Below are positions 18,985-27,241 of a stretch of DNA of 64,000 nucleotides, one piece after another. This stretch comes from an uncultured Clostridia bacterium (GTDB lineage: Bacteria > Bacillota > Clostridia > Christensenellales > CAG-138): assembly GCA_946411635.1 (NCBI GenBank), contig CAMKES010000003.1, forward strand, positions 1 to 64,000, read 5' to 3'. Below the pieces are notes generated by a model that worked only from the letters and a program-made list of their open reading frames with translations, was not told the origin of the DNA and searched no databases. Every line of letters starts with the position of its first letter. Within the stretch, counting starts at the first letter, position 1. The translations under genes and the position numbers were made by a program.

Positions 18985-20288
18985 TCCGGTTATCCAAGAA
19001 AATCTGGCTGTTCGGCTTTCCCGCGATCCTGCTCGTCGGGCTCGCGGTGATGACCGTTACCTTTTTCCGGCAGCGCGAAACGATCGCGGAACAGCGGCGC
19101 GTCATCGAAGCGCAGACCGAAAGCGCGTACCGCGCGCTTTCGAACGATCTCAACGACCTGTCCGTCGCGCTCGGCAAGCTGGACGCGGCGTCCACGCCCG
19201 CAAGCCTCTCGAAGCGCTTTGCCGAGATCCGCCGTCTCACCGCGGGCGCGACGCGCGCGCTGAGCCTTCTGCCGGTCTCCTATGCCGACGATTCGGGGCT
19301 CATGCAGTTTCTCACGCGCACCGGCGACTATGCCGATACGCTGATGGACCGCGTGCTCTCCGGACAGATGCTCACCGGCGGGCAGCTCGAATCCCTCGGT
19401 GCGCTTCGCACCTGCTGCGCGGACCTGTCCGCGTCGTACGACGGCGGCTGCGTCGACGGCAGCTTTCCGGCCGCGGGCGAAGACGGCTTCTACGCCGAGG
19501 CCGACGAGGAGAACCTTGCGAACTATCCGACGCTCCTGTACGACGGACCGTTCTCCGAAAGCAGCGAGCAGGCGGAGCCGCTGGGTCTTCCGGACGAAAC
19601 GGTCGGCGAGGCGGAGGCGGCGCGCATCGCGCAGGACCTCTTTCCGGACCGCACGCTCGCGTTCGACGGCAAAACGGAATCGACGATCGTGACCTACGAT
19701 TTTTCCGCGGCCGACGAAAAGGGAGAGCTGTGCGTTTCGATCACCGAGCGCGGCGGATTGCTGCTCTATTTCATGGGCACGCCGGCGGGCGCGAACAGCG
19801 ATCCGCCGGGCGACGAAGAAAGCGAACGTCTGCACGCCGCGGCAAGCGCGTGTCTCGAACAGCTCGGCTTCGGCAGAATGGAGCCGTCGTACGCGCAGTA
19901 CTACGCCGGAACGGTCGTGATCAACTACGCCGCCGTGCAGAGCGGCGTGATCCTCTACGCCGATCTCGTCAAGGTGTACGTCGACCGCGAAACGGAGCGG
20001 GTGATCGGGCTCGACGCGACAAACTACCGCTTCTGCCACAGGCCGCGCACGTTCGACCGCCCGATCCTGACCGAAGCGGACGCGAAAAACACCGTGTCCG
20101 ACACGCTGACCGTCGAGCACACCGCGCTCGCGCTGATCCCGAAAAGCCGCACGCTCGAGGTGCTCTGCTACGAATGCAAATGCACGGCGAACGGCACGTT
20201 CTTCCTCGTCTACGTGAACGCCGAGACCGGCGCGGAGGAGGAGATCTTCGAGGTCATCAACAGCGAGGAAGGCGACCTCGTGGTATAG
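18981..20288 (+). CDS. ypeB: Germination protein YpeB
   Basis: A 435-aa protein with an N-terminal membrane anchor (residues about 7-28), a helical region, and PepSY-like repeats in the C-terminal half (for example GEAEAARIAQDLFPD and [18 protein letters not shown]). YpeB localises and stabilises SleB in the spore. It is coupled to sleB by a 4-nt overlap and followed by a strong terminator. Confidence 0.95.
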   Translation: MIRLSKKIWLFGFPAILLVGLAVMTVTFFRQRETIAEQRRVIEAQTESAYRALSNDLNDLSVALGKLDAASTPASLSKRFAEIRRLTAGATRALSLLPVSYADDSGLMQFLTRTGDYADTLMDRVLSGQMLTGGQLESLGALRTCCADLSASYDGGCVDGSFPAAGEDGFYAEADEENLANYPTLLYDGPFSESSEQAEPLGLPDETVGEAEAARIAQDLFPDRTLAFDGKTESTIVTYDFSAADEKGELCVSITERGGLLLYFMGTPAGANSDPPGDEESERLHAAASACLEQLGFGRMEPSYAQYYAGTVVINYAAVQSGVILYADLVKVYVDRETERVIGLDATNYRFCHRPRTFDRPILTEADAKNTVSDTLTVEHTALALIPKSRTLEVLCYECKCTANGTFFLVYVNAETGAEEEIFEVINSEEGDLVV

Positions 20289-20317
20289 AAAAACGCTCCC
20301 GGACGGGAGCGTTTTTT
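20289..20317. terminator. Bidirectional terminator
   Basis: AAACGCTCCC-GGAC-GGGAGCGTTT with a T run on the right and an A run on the left. It lies between convergent ypeB and the glycerophosphodiesterase gene. Confidence 0.88.
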
Positions 20318-20324
20318 TGATTTG

Positions 20325-21164
20325 TTATCGTTTTCGTTCGTACCGCGTTTCAGGGCGGTAATGCTCGAAGATGCGGCAGTCGTACCGCTTCTGAAGCGTC
20401 CCGTGATCGGAATCGGGACGCTCCGTCCAGAAGACGGTCATCGCGCCCGCGGGCCGCGCGAGGAACCAGCAGAGCGGACGGCGGCCCCGGCCGAACGCGA
20501 TGAACTGCGGATGCGTCAGGAAGTTCACGCAGAGCGTGTGCATGAGCAGCGCCTTGTGCAGCGGCGCGCCCGCCTTTCGCCAATACCGGAACGATTCGGT
20601 AAGCTGTCCGCGGACGAGGTCCGGGGCGTTTTTGTAAAACCAGCGCACGATGCGCGGATCGAAGCTTTCGACGCAGAAGGGTCCCTTCCGCGTTCTGAGG
20701 ATCGCGAGCGTCTTTTCACAGAGCTCCGGATAGTTCTCGGTCGATTTCAGCTCCACGATCGTGGGGGAGACGCCGTCGAGCACCGCCATGACGTCGGTGA
20801 ACAGCGGCACGCGGTGCTCCGTTCCCATGAGCGGCATCGCCTGCAGCTCCGCGAGCGTAAAGCCGTCCACGCGGCCCTTGTGTTCCGTCATGCGGTCGAC
20901 CGTGTCGTCGTGAAAGACCACGACCTCGCCGTCGCGCGTCAGCTGCACGTCGAGCTCGACGCCGTACCCGTTTTCCGCGGCGCGGCGAAACGCCTCGAGC
21001 GCGTTCTCGGGGACCGACTGATCCTTTTCATAAAGCCCGCGGTGCGCCGCCATCAGTCCCTGAAACGGGGCTTTTTTTGCCGCGTCCGCGCGGCGTGGGC
21101 TGACGAAAAAGCAATAGAGCGCAAACAAAACGACAAGAACGCCGCCGACGATCGCAAAGACCAT
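20325..21164 (-). CDS. Glycerophosphodiester phosphodiesterase, membrane-anchored
   Basis: A 279-aa protein with one N-terminal transmembrane helix (residues 2-22) and a GDPD TIM-barrel domain. Catalytic motifs are AAHRGLYEKDQSVPENALEAF (cited in part: AHRG, PENALEAF), VELDVQLTRDGEVVVFHDD, and VELKS. It splits glycerophosphodiesters to glycerol-3-phosphate and an alcohol, recycling lipid or teichoic-acid material. GGAGGG precedes the ATG. It diverges from the MFS gene, with overlapping promoters. Confidence 0.9.
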   Translation of the reverse strand: MVFAIVGGVLVVLFALYCFFVSPRRADAAKKAPFQGLMAAHRGLYEKDQSVPENALEAFRRAAENGYGVELDVQLTRDGEVVVFHDDTVDRMTEHKGRVDGFTLAELQAMPLMGTEHRVPLFTDVMAVLDGVSPTIVELKSTENYPELCEKTLAILRTRKGPFCVESFDPRIVRWFYKNAPDLVRGQLTESFRYWRKAGAPLHKALLMHTLCVNFLTHPQFIAFGRGRRPLCWFLARPAGAMTVFWTERPDSDHGTLQKRYDCRIFEHYRPETRYERKR

Positions 21165-21203
21165 GTTCCGTCCCTCCGGGTAATAATATAAGAAATTTTC
21201 CTA

Positions 21204-21232
21204 TTGAGATTATAACACGTTTTCGGTATAAT
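21204..21232 (+). promoter_or_regulatory. Promoter of MFS gene, overlapping a divergent promoter
   Basis: TTGAGA, a 17-nt spacer and TATAAT. The minus-strand -10 of the glycerophosphodiesterase gene (TATAAT, 21214-21209) lies inside this spacer, so the two promoters overlap and may compete. Confidence 0.75.
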
Positions 21233-21275
21233 AAAAGAGGTAATTCTATCGTGATTCGATCGATCGGGGGCAATT

Positions 21276-22826
21276 ATGAAACTCAATTACAAGCGCACGA
21301 TCTTAGTCGGCTTCGCATTCTTTCTCATTTGCGCCTTCTGGCAGGCGTACGACAGCATCATCCCCAAGATTTTGACGGATAAATTCGGCATGGCGCAGGG
21401 CTGGTCCGGCGTGGTCATGGCGCTTGACAACGTGCTTGCGCTGTTCATGCTGCCGATCTTCGGCGCACTGTCCGACAAGACCAAGACCCGCTTCGGCAAA
21501 CGCACGCCGTACATCGTGATCGGCACCGTCATCGCCGTGATCGCGTTCGTCGGGCTCTCGTTCATCGACAACGCGCAGCTCGCCCGCGTGGGCGACGCCG
21601 CGGAGATGTCCGAAACGGGCGTGCACGCCGTCTATGCCGAGACCGATATCGTCAACGGCGAGCTCAAAACGCACGACGGCGACAAATACGTGCTCTCCGA
21701 GAAGTACACCGAAGCGCAGATGACCGAAGTCGCGGTCAAAGCCGCGCAGGGCGACAAGGAAGCCACGGCGGAGTGGGATACCTACTTCGTGCCCGCGCGT
21801 CAGGCGGTCGCCGCCAAGACCACCGCGTCGCACCGCGGGATCCTCGTTCTGTTCATGGCGGTGCTGCTCATCACGCTGATCTCGATGAGCATCTTCCGCT
21901 CGCCGGCCGTCGCGCTGATGCCGGACGTCACGATCAAGCCGCTCCGCTCGAAGGCGAACGCGATCATCAATCTGATGGGCTCCTTCGGCGGCATCCTGGT
22001 GCTCGTGCTCGGCATCGTGTTCGGCACCGGCAAAGCGCCGAAGGCCATGATGAGCTATACACTGTTCTTCACCGTCATCGCGGCGATCATGATGATCGCG
22101 CTCGTCATCTTCATGCTCACCGTGCGCGAGCCGAAGTTCGTTGAGGAGATGGAGGAGGAGAGCAAGCGCTTCGGCATCGACAACGGCGAGGACGACGACG
22201 GCTCCGGCTCCCGGAAGCTCTCGAAGGGCGAGCGCGTGTCGCTCCTGCTGATCCTCGCGTCCGTGGTGCTGTGGTTCTTCGGCTACAACGCCGTCACGAG
22301 CAAGTATTCCGTTTACGCGGGCAAGGTCCTGAACCTCGACTACAACATGACCCTGATCATCGCGCAGGCCGCGGCGATCATCTCGTACCTGCCGGTCGGC
22401 ATTGTTTCGAGCCGCATCGGCCGCAAGAAGGCGATCCTCGCGGGCGTCGTGATGCTCGCGGTGGCGTTCGGCGTCGCGTCGTTCCTGCGCGAGGGCAGCC
22501 CCGCAATGCTGATGAACGCGATGTTCGCACTCGCCGGCATCGGCTGGGCGACGATCAACGTCAACTCGTTCCCGATGGTCGTCGAGCTCGCAAAGGGCGG
22601 CAACGTCGGCAAGTACACCGGCTATTACTACACCGCGTCCATGGCGGCGCAGGTGCTGACGCCGATCCTTTCCGGCTTTCTGATGGACGCCGCGGGACTC
22701 AGCATCCTGTTCCCGTATGCGACGGTATTCGTGATACTCGCATTCTTTACGATGTTCTTCGTCAAACACGGCGACAGCAGGCCGATCCGAAAGAAAGGCC
22801 TCGAGGCGCTGGACGTCGACGACTGA
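21276..22826 (+). CDS. MFS transporter, GPH/SLC45-like sugar carrier
   Basis: A 516-aa protein with about 12 membrane helices. DKTKTRFGKRTPYI after TM2-3 is the typical loop of glycoside-pentoside-hexuronide and SLC45-type carriers, as are IFRSPAVALMPDV and the SRIGRKK loop. A hydrophilic insertion of about 85 residues (about 97-185) between early helices is unusual. A second charged loop (EEMEEESKRFGIDNGEDDDG) separates the halves. The substrate is probably a sugar or glycoside; nothing nearby tells which. GGGGG precedes the ATG. Confidence 0.85.
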   Translation: MKLNYKRTILVGFAFFLICAFWQAYDSIIPKILTDKFGMAQGWSGVVMALDNVLALFMLPIFGALSDKTKTRFGKRTPYIVIGTVIAVIAFVGLSFIDNAQLARVGDAAEMSETGVHAVYAETDIVNGELKTHDGDKYVLSEKYTEAQMTEVAVKAAQGDKEATAEWDTYFVPARQAVAAKTTASHRGILVLFMAVLLITLISMSIFRSPAVALMPDVTIKPLRSKANAIINLMGSFGGILVLVLGIVFGTGKAPKAMMSYTLFFTVIAAIMMIALVIFMLTVREPKFVEEMEEESKRFGIDNGEDDDGSGSRKLSKGERVSLLLILASVVLWFFGYNAVTSKYSVYAGKVLNLDYNMTLIIAQAAAIISYLPVGIVSSRIGRKKAILAGVVMLAVAFGVASFLREGSPAMLMNAMFALAGIGWATINVNSFPMVVELAKGGNVGKYTGYYYTASMAAQVLTPILSGFLMDAAGLSILFPYATVFVILAFFTMFFVKHGDSRPIRKKGLEALDVDD

Positions 22827-22831
22827 TGAGT

Positions 22832-22855
22832 AAGGACAGCTTCGGCTGTCCTTTT
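22832..22855 (+). terminator. Rho-independent terminator
   Basis: AAGGACAGC-TTCG-GCTGTCCTT and a T run just after the MFS stop. Confidence 0.85.
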
Positions 22856-22923
22856 CATATATCATATATTTACAACGAAATCGCCGCGGCAGCGGCAAAA
22901 ACGTAAGAAAGGCGGATAATCAC

Positions 22924-24675
22924 ATGGATCCTGTATTGCTTTCCGGCAACGAAGCGATCGCGCGCGGCGCGTACGAAGCAGGCGTCAAGGTCTGCTCGGC
23001 GTATCCGGGCACGCCCAGCACGGAAATCTTTGAGAACCTCCCGCAGTATAAAGACGCTTTGTACTGCGAATGGGCACCGAACGAGAAGGTCGCGGTCGAG
23101 GTCGCGTACGGCGCGTCGATCGCGGGCGTCCGCTCCCTTTCGGCGATGAAGCACGTCGGCGTCAACGTCGCGGCGGACCCGCTGTTCACGGCGGCGTACA
23201 ACGGCGTCTGCGGCGGCTTCGTCATCGTCTCGGCGGACGACCCCTCCATGCACTCCTCGCAGAACGAGCAGGACAACCGTCATTACGCCCGCGCGGCGAA
23301 GATCGGCATGGTGGAGCCCTCCGATTCGCAGGAATGCCTCGATTTTCTGAAGGAAGCGTACGAGATCTCCGAAAAATTCGACATGCCGGTCATGTACCGC
23401 ATCACGACGCGCGTCGCGCATTCGAAGAGCCTCGTCACCTTCGGCGAGCGCGCGGAACGCGAAGTGCCCGCCTACAAGCGCAACATGAAATACGTTTCGT
23501 CCCCCGCGAACGCGTACGTGAACCACGCGAAGGTCGAAAAGAACCTCAAGGCGCTTGAGGAATACGCGAACACGTCCAAGCTCAACAAAGAAGAGATCAA
23601 CGGCTCCGAGATCGGCGTCATCACCGCCTCGATCGCGTACGAATACGCGAAGGACGCGTTCCCGGAGGGGACGTCGTTCCTGAAGCTCGGTCTCACCAAT
23701 CCGCTTCCGATGGAGCGGATCAAGGCCTTTGCGAAGAAGGTCAAAAAGCTCTACGTCGTCGAGGAGCTCGATCCGTTCATGGAGGAGCAGATCAGGGCGG
23801 CGGGCATCGAATGCATCGGCAAGGAGCTGATCGGCAACCTCTACGAGCTGAATCCGCAGCTTCTCAAAGAGCGCCTGTTCGGGATCAAGCCGGAAACGGT
23901 CGACGTCGGCGTCAAGCCCGTGTCGCGTCCGCCGGCTCTGTGCCCGGGCTGCCCGCACCGCGGCTTCTTCTACACGGTCGGCCGTCATAAGAACTACGTC
24001 GTCGCAGGCGACATCGGCTGCTACACGCTCGGCTTCGCGCCGCCGCTGAACGCACTGGATTCCGTCGTCTGCATGGGCGGCGGCTTCACGGTCGCGATGG
24101 GCATGGCCAAGGCGTTCGAAGCGTCCGGCCAGACCGACAAGAAGGTCTTCGGCGTCGTGGGCGATTCCACGTTCTTCCACTCCGGCATGACCGGCGCGGC
24201 CGAGATCATCTACAACAAGGGCAACGTGATCCCCGTCGTGCTCGACAACTCGATCACCGGCATGACCGGTCATCAGGACAATCCGGGCAGCGGCTTCACG
24301 CTCGAGGGCGAGATCGCCGAGAAGCTGAAGATCGAAGACATCCTTCGTTCCTACGGTTATCAGAACGTGATCATCGTCGATCCGCAGGACCTCAAGGCGA
24401 TGGAAGCGGCGGTCACCGAGGCCGCGAATTCCGAAGTTCCGGCGGCGATCATCACGCGCCGTCCGTGCCTGCTGATCAAGCGCATCAAGCATGACATCGG
24501 CAAGTGCGAGGTCGACACCGAAAAGTGCATCGGCTGCAGGAAATGCCTCTCCGTCGGCTGTCCGTCCGTGATGGTCGAGAACAAGAAAGCGAAGATCGAC
24601 GTCACCACCTGCGTGGGCTGCACGGTCTGCGCGCAGGTCTGCCCGATGGGCGCGATCACCCGAAAGGAGAAATAA
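22924..24675 (+). CDS. iorA: Indolepyruvate ferredoxin oxidoreductase, alpha subunit
   Basis: A 583-aa thiamine-diphosphate enzyme subunit. The N-terminal pyrimidine-binding domain starts MDPVLLSGNEAIARGAYEAG, and the C-terminal part has the ThDP motif GDIGCYTLGFAPP...VVGDSTFFHSGMTG (cited in part). Two [4Fe-4S] clusters follow (CIGCRKCLSVGC and CVGCTVCAQVCP). With IorB it oxidises aryl-pyruvates, or other 2-oxo acids from amino acids, to acyl-CoA and reduces ferredoxin; it is oxygen-sensitive. It is the first gene of a five-gene operon with iorB, buk, ptb and an aminotransferase. Confidence 0.95.
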   Translation: MDPVLLSGNEAIARGAYEAGVKVCSAYPGTPSTEIFENLPQYKDALYCEWAPNEKVAVEVAYGASIAGVRSLSAMKHVGVNVAADPLFTAAYNGVCGGFVIVSADDPSMHSSQNEQDNRHYARAAKIGMVEPSDSQECLDFLKEAYEISEKFDMPVMYRITTRVAHSKSLVTFGERAEREVPAYKRNMKYVSSPANAYVNHAKVEKNLKALEEYANTSKLNKEEINGSEIGVITASIAYEYAKDAFPEGTSFLKLGLTNPLPMERIKAFAKKVKKLYVVEELDPFMEEQIRAAGIECIGKELIGNLYELNPQLLKERLFGIKPETVDVGVKPVSRPPALCPGCPHRGFFYTVGRHKNYVVAGDIGCYTLGFAPPLNALDSVVCMGGGFTVAMGMAKAFEASGQTDKKVFGVVGDSTFFHSGMTGAAEIIYNKGNVIPVVLDNSITGMTGHQDNPGSGFTLEGEIAEKLKIEDILRSYGYQNVIIVDPQDLKAMEAAVTEAANSEVPAAIITRRPCLLIKRIKHDIGKCEVDTEKCIGCRKCLSVGCPSVMVENKKAKIDVTTCVGCTVCAQVCPMGAITRKEK

Positions 24676-24678
24676 GCA

Positions 24679-25251
24679 ATGGAAAACAAGAGTGCTCTTT
24701 TGGTAGGCGTCGGCGGTCAGGGCGCGATCCTCACCGCGAAGGTTCTCGTTACGGGGCTCATGCGCGCGGGCTATGACGTGAAGATGAGCGAAGTCCACGG
24801 CATGTCGCAGCGCGGCGGCAGCGTTTCGACGCAGGTGCACTGGGGCGAAAAGGTCAACTCTCCGGTCATCGGCGACGGCGCGGCGGACATCATCGTCGCG
24901 TTCGAAAAGATGGAAGCGGTGCGCTATTCGAACTATCTGAAGCCGAACGGCGTCGCGATCATCAACGATTACGAAATGGCGTCCTCGACGATCGCGGCGG
25001 GCATGGCGCAGTATCCCGCGGGCTGCCTCGAAGCGATGCAGGCGCACTTTAAGGTGTTCCCGCTGAACGCGGAAAAGATCGCCGCCGAACTCGGCAACGT
25101 CAAGTGCGCGAACATCGTGCTGTTCGGCAGCATGGTCAAGGCGCTTCAGATGACGGATATCGACTGGGAAGCGGTCATTTCGGACGTCGTTCCCGCGAAG
25201 TTCCGCGAGCTGAACCTCAAGGCGTATCACGCCGGCTTCAACGCGGTATAA
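24679..25251 (+). CDS. iorB: Indolepyruvate ferredoxin oxidoreductase, beta subunit
   Basis: A 190-aa gamma-type POR domain subunit beginning SALLVGVGGQGAILTAKVL, with EVHGMSQRGGSVSTQVH. It partners IorA. The gene starts 3 nt after iorA and ends 5 nt before buk. The normal length for this subunit. Confidence 0.95.
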   Translation: MENKSALLVGVGGQGAILTAKVLVTGLMRAGYDVKMSEVHGMSQRGGSVSTQVHWGEKVNSPVIGDGAADIIVAFEKMEAVRYSNYLKPNGVAIINDYEMASSTIAAGMAQYPAGCLEAMQAHFKVFPLNAEKIAAELGNVKCANIVLFGSMVKALQMTDIDWEAVISDVVPAKFRELNLKAYHAGFNAV

Positions 25252-25256
25252 CCGAT

Positions 25257-26327
25257 ATGAAGGTACTTGTCATCAACCCCGGCGCAACGTCGACGAAGAT
25301 CGCGGTGTTCGAGGAGGAAACCGAACAGTTCCGCGTGTCCATCGACCACAGCGCCGCCGAACTCAAAGACTTTGAACGGGTCGCGGATCAGATGCCGTAC
25401 CGCAAGGCGCTGATCCTCGACGCGCTCGCAAAGAACGGCGTCGACCTGAAAACGCTCGACGCGGTCTGCGGCAGGGGCGGTCTGTTCCGCCACATCCCGT
25501 CCGGCACGTACGCGGTCAACGACCTCGCGATACAGGACATCCTGCATCCGTTCTACGGCGAGCACGCGGCGAACCTCGGCGCGTACATCGCGCGCGAGAT
25601 CGCGGATCCCCTGGGCATCCCGGCGTTCTTCGTCGATCCCGTGTGCGTCGACGAGTTAAGCGATCTCGCCCGCGTTTCGGGTCTCAAGGGCATGGTGCGC
25701 GAAAGCTTTTTCCATGCGCTGAACCAGAAATCCGTCGCGCGCAAGGCCGCGAAGCAGCTCGGAAAGCCGTACGAGGAGCTGAACCTGATCGTGCTGCATC
25801 TCGGCGGCGGCGTTTCCGTCGCGGCGCACGAAAAGGGCATGGTCGTCGACAACTTCAACGTGAAGGACGACGGCGCGATGGGTCTCGACCGCGGCGGCGC
25901 GCTGCCGGTCAACGCGGTCGTGAACCTGTGCTTCTCGGGCAAAACGAAGCAGGAGATCAAAAAGCTCATCAGCGGCGAAGCGGGCGTGTATTCGTATCTC
26001 GGCACGAAGGATTTCCGCGAGATCGAGCGCCGGGCGCTCTCCGGCGACGATCCGGAGGCGACGCTGATCTTCAAGGCGCTGGCGTATCAGCTTGCGAAGG
26101 ACGCGGGCGCGCTCGCGGCGGTCATGAAGTTCAGGGTCGACGCGATCGTCTATACGGGCGGCATGGCGTACAGTAAGCCGTTCTGCGACGAGCTCGATTC
26201 CTACCTTGCGCCGCTTGCGCCGGTGCTGCGCTTCCCGGGCGAGGAGGAAATGAAGAGCCTCGCGGAGGGCGCGCTGCGCGTGCTGCACGGAGGGGAATGC
26301 AAAACGTATCTGGGGGAAAACACATGA
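25257..26327 (+). CDS. buk: Butyrate kinase
   Basis: A 356-aa ASKHA-fold kinase that converts acyl phosphate and ADP to acid and ATP. Motifs: VLVINPGATSTKIAVFEEE at the N terminus, GRGGLFRHIPSGTYAVN and LIVLHLGGGVSVAAHEKG, and VYTGGMAY. The ATG at 25257 gives the family N terminus; a longer frame reading back into iorB is not credible. It forms an acyl-CoA-to-ATP route with ptb. In this operon the acyl group probably comes from IorAB, so the kinase may act on branched or aromatic acyl phosphates as well as butyryl phosphate. Confidence 0.94.
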   Translation: MKVLVINPGATSTKIAVFEEETEQFRVSIDHSAAELKDFERVADQMPYRKALILDALAKNGVDLKTLDAVCGRGGLFRHIPSGTYAVNDLAIQDILHPFYGEHAANLGAYIAREIADPLGIPAFFVDPVCVDELSDLARVSGLKGMVRESFFHALNQKSVARKAAKQLGKPYEELNLIVLHLGGGVSVAAHEKGMVVDNFNVKDDGAMGLDRGGALPVNAVVNLCFSGKTKQEIKKLISGEAGVYSYLGTKDFREIERRALSGDDPEATLIFKALAYQLAKDAGALAAVMKFRVDAIVYTGGMAYSKPFCDELDSYLAPLAPVLRFPGEEEMKSLAEGALRVLHGGECKTYLGENT

Positions 26328-27229
26328 TAACGATTCGTGAGATCATTGCAAAGGCGGAGGGGTACGCCTCCGGGCGCATCGCCGTCGCCGCCGCGCACGA
26401 CAGGGACGTCCTGTCGGCGGTCGCGGAAGCGAAAAAGAGAAAGATCGCGGAGCCGATCCTGGTCGGTCACGAGGAAACGATCGCGTCGATCCTTAAAGAG
26501 ATCGGCGAGGATCCCGCTTCCTACGAGATCATCCATGCGGATTCCGACGTGGACTGCGCGGAGAAGGCGGTCAGGTGCGTGTCCGAGGGCAGGGCGAACT
26601 TCCTGATGAAGGGGCTTCTGAACACGCCGGACATCATGCGCGCGGTTTTAAAGCCCGAAGCGGGACTCCGCACCGGCAAGCTCATCAGCCACGTCATGAT
26701 GTACGAGCCGAAGGGCCATCGCATGATGGGTCTCACCGACGGCGGCATGAACACGTTCCCCGATCTCGACAAGAAGGCCGAGATCCTCGAGAACGCCGCA
26801 AAGGTGTTCAGGGCGCTGGGCTACGACGAGATCAACGCGGCGTGCATCTGCGGCGCGGAGGTCGTGAACCCGAAGATCCAGTCGACCGTCGACGCGCAGA
26901 CGCTTTCGGAGATGACCGAGCGCTGGGCGCCGTACAACATGAACGTGTACGGTCCGGTCGGTCTCGATCTCGCGGTCAGCGAGGCGGCGTGCCGTCACAA
27001 GCATTACGAAGCGAAGGGTGCGGGGCAGGCGGACATCCTGCTCGTGCCGTCGTATGAAACGGGCAACGGGATCGGCAAGGCGATGTCGATCTTCGGCGGC
27101 GCCATGAACGCCGGCATCGTCGTCGGCGCGAAGGTGCCGATCGTACTGGTTTCCCGCGCGGACAGCGCGGAGGTCAAGCTTGCGTCCATCGCGCTCGGCG
27201 CGGTCGTCGCTCGCGGTTTGCAGCTTTAA
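26324..27229 (+). CDS. ptb: Phosphate butyryltransferase
   Basis: A 301-aa phosphotransacylase-family enzyme (acyl-CoA + Pi to acyl phosphate + CoA). Motifs: NFLMKGLLNTPDIMRAVL, GLTDGGMNTFPDLDKK and DILLVPSYETGNGIGKAM. The ATG overlaps the buk stop (ATGA) and has a GGGGG site. The order buk-ptb is reversed from the ptb-buk order of solventogenic clostridia but is common in amino-acid fermenters. Confidence 0.93.
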   Translation: MITIREIIAKAEGYASGRIAVAAAHDRDVLSAVAEAKKRKIAEPILVGHEETIASILKEIGEDPASYEIIHADSDVDCAEKAVRCVSEGRANFLMKGLLNTPDIMRAVLKPEAGLRTGKLISHVMMYEPKGHRMMGLTDGGMNTFPDLDKKAEILENAAKVFRALGYDEINAACICGAEVVNPKIQSTVDAQTLSEMTERWAPYNMNVYGPVGLDLAVSEAACRHKHYEAKGAGQADILLVPSYETGNGIGKAMSIFGGAMNAGIVVGAKVPIVLVSRADSAEVKLASIALGAVVARGLQL

Positions 27230-27241
27230 AGGAGGATCATC

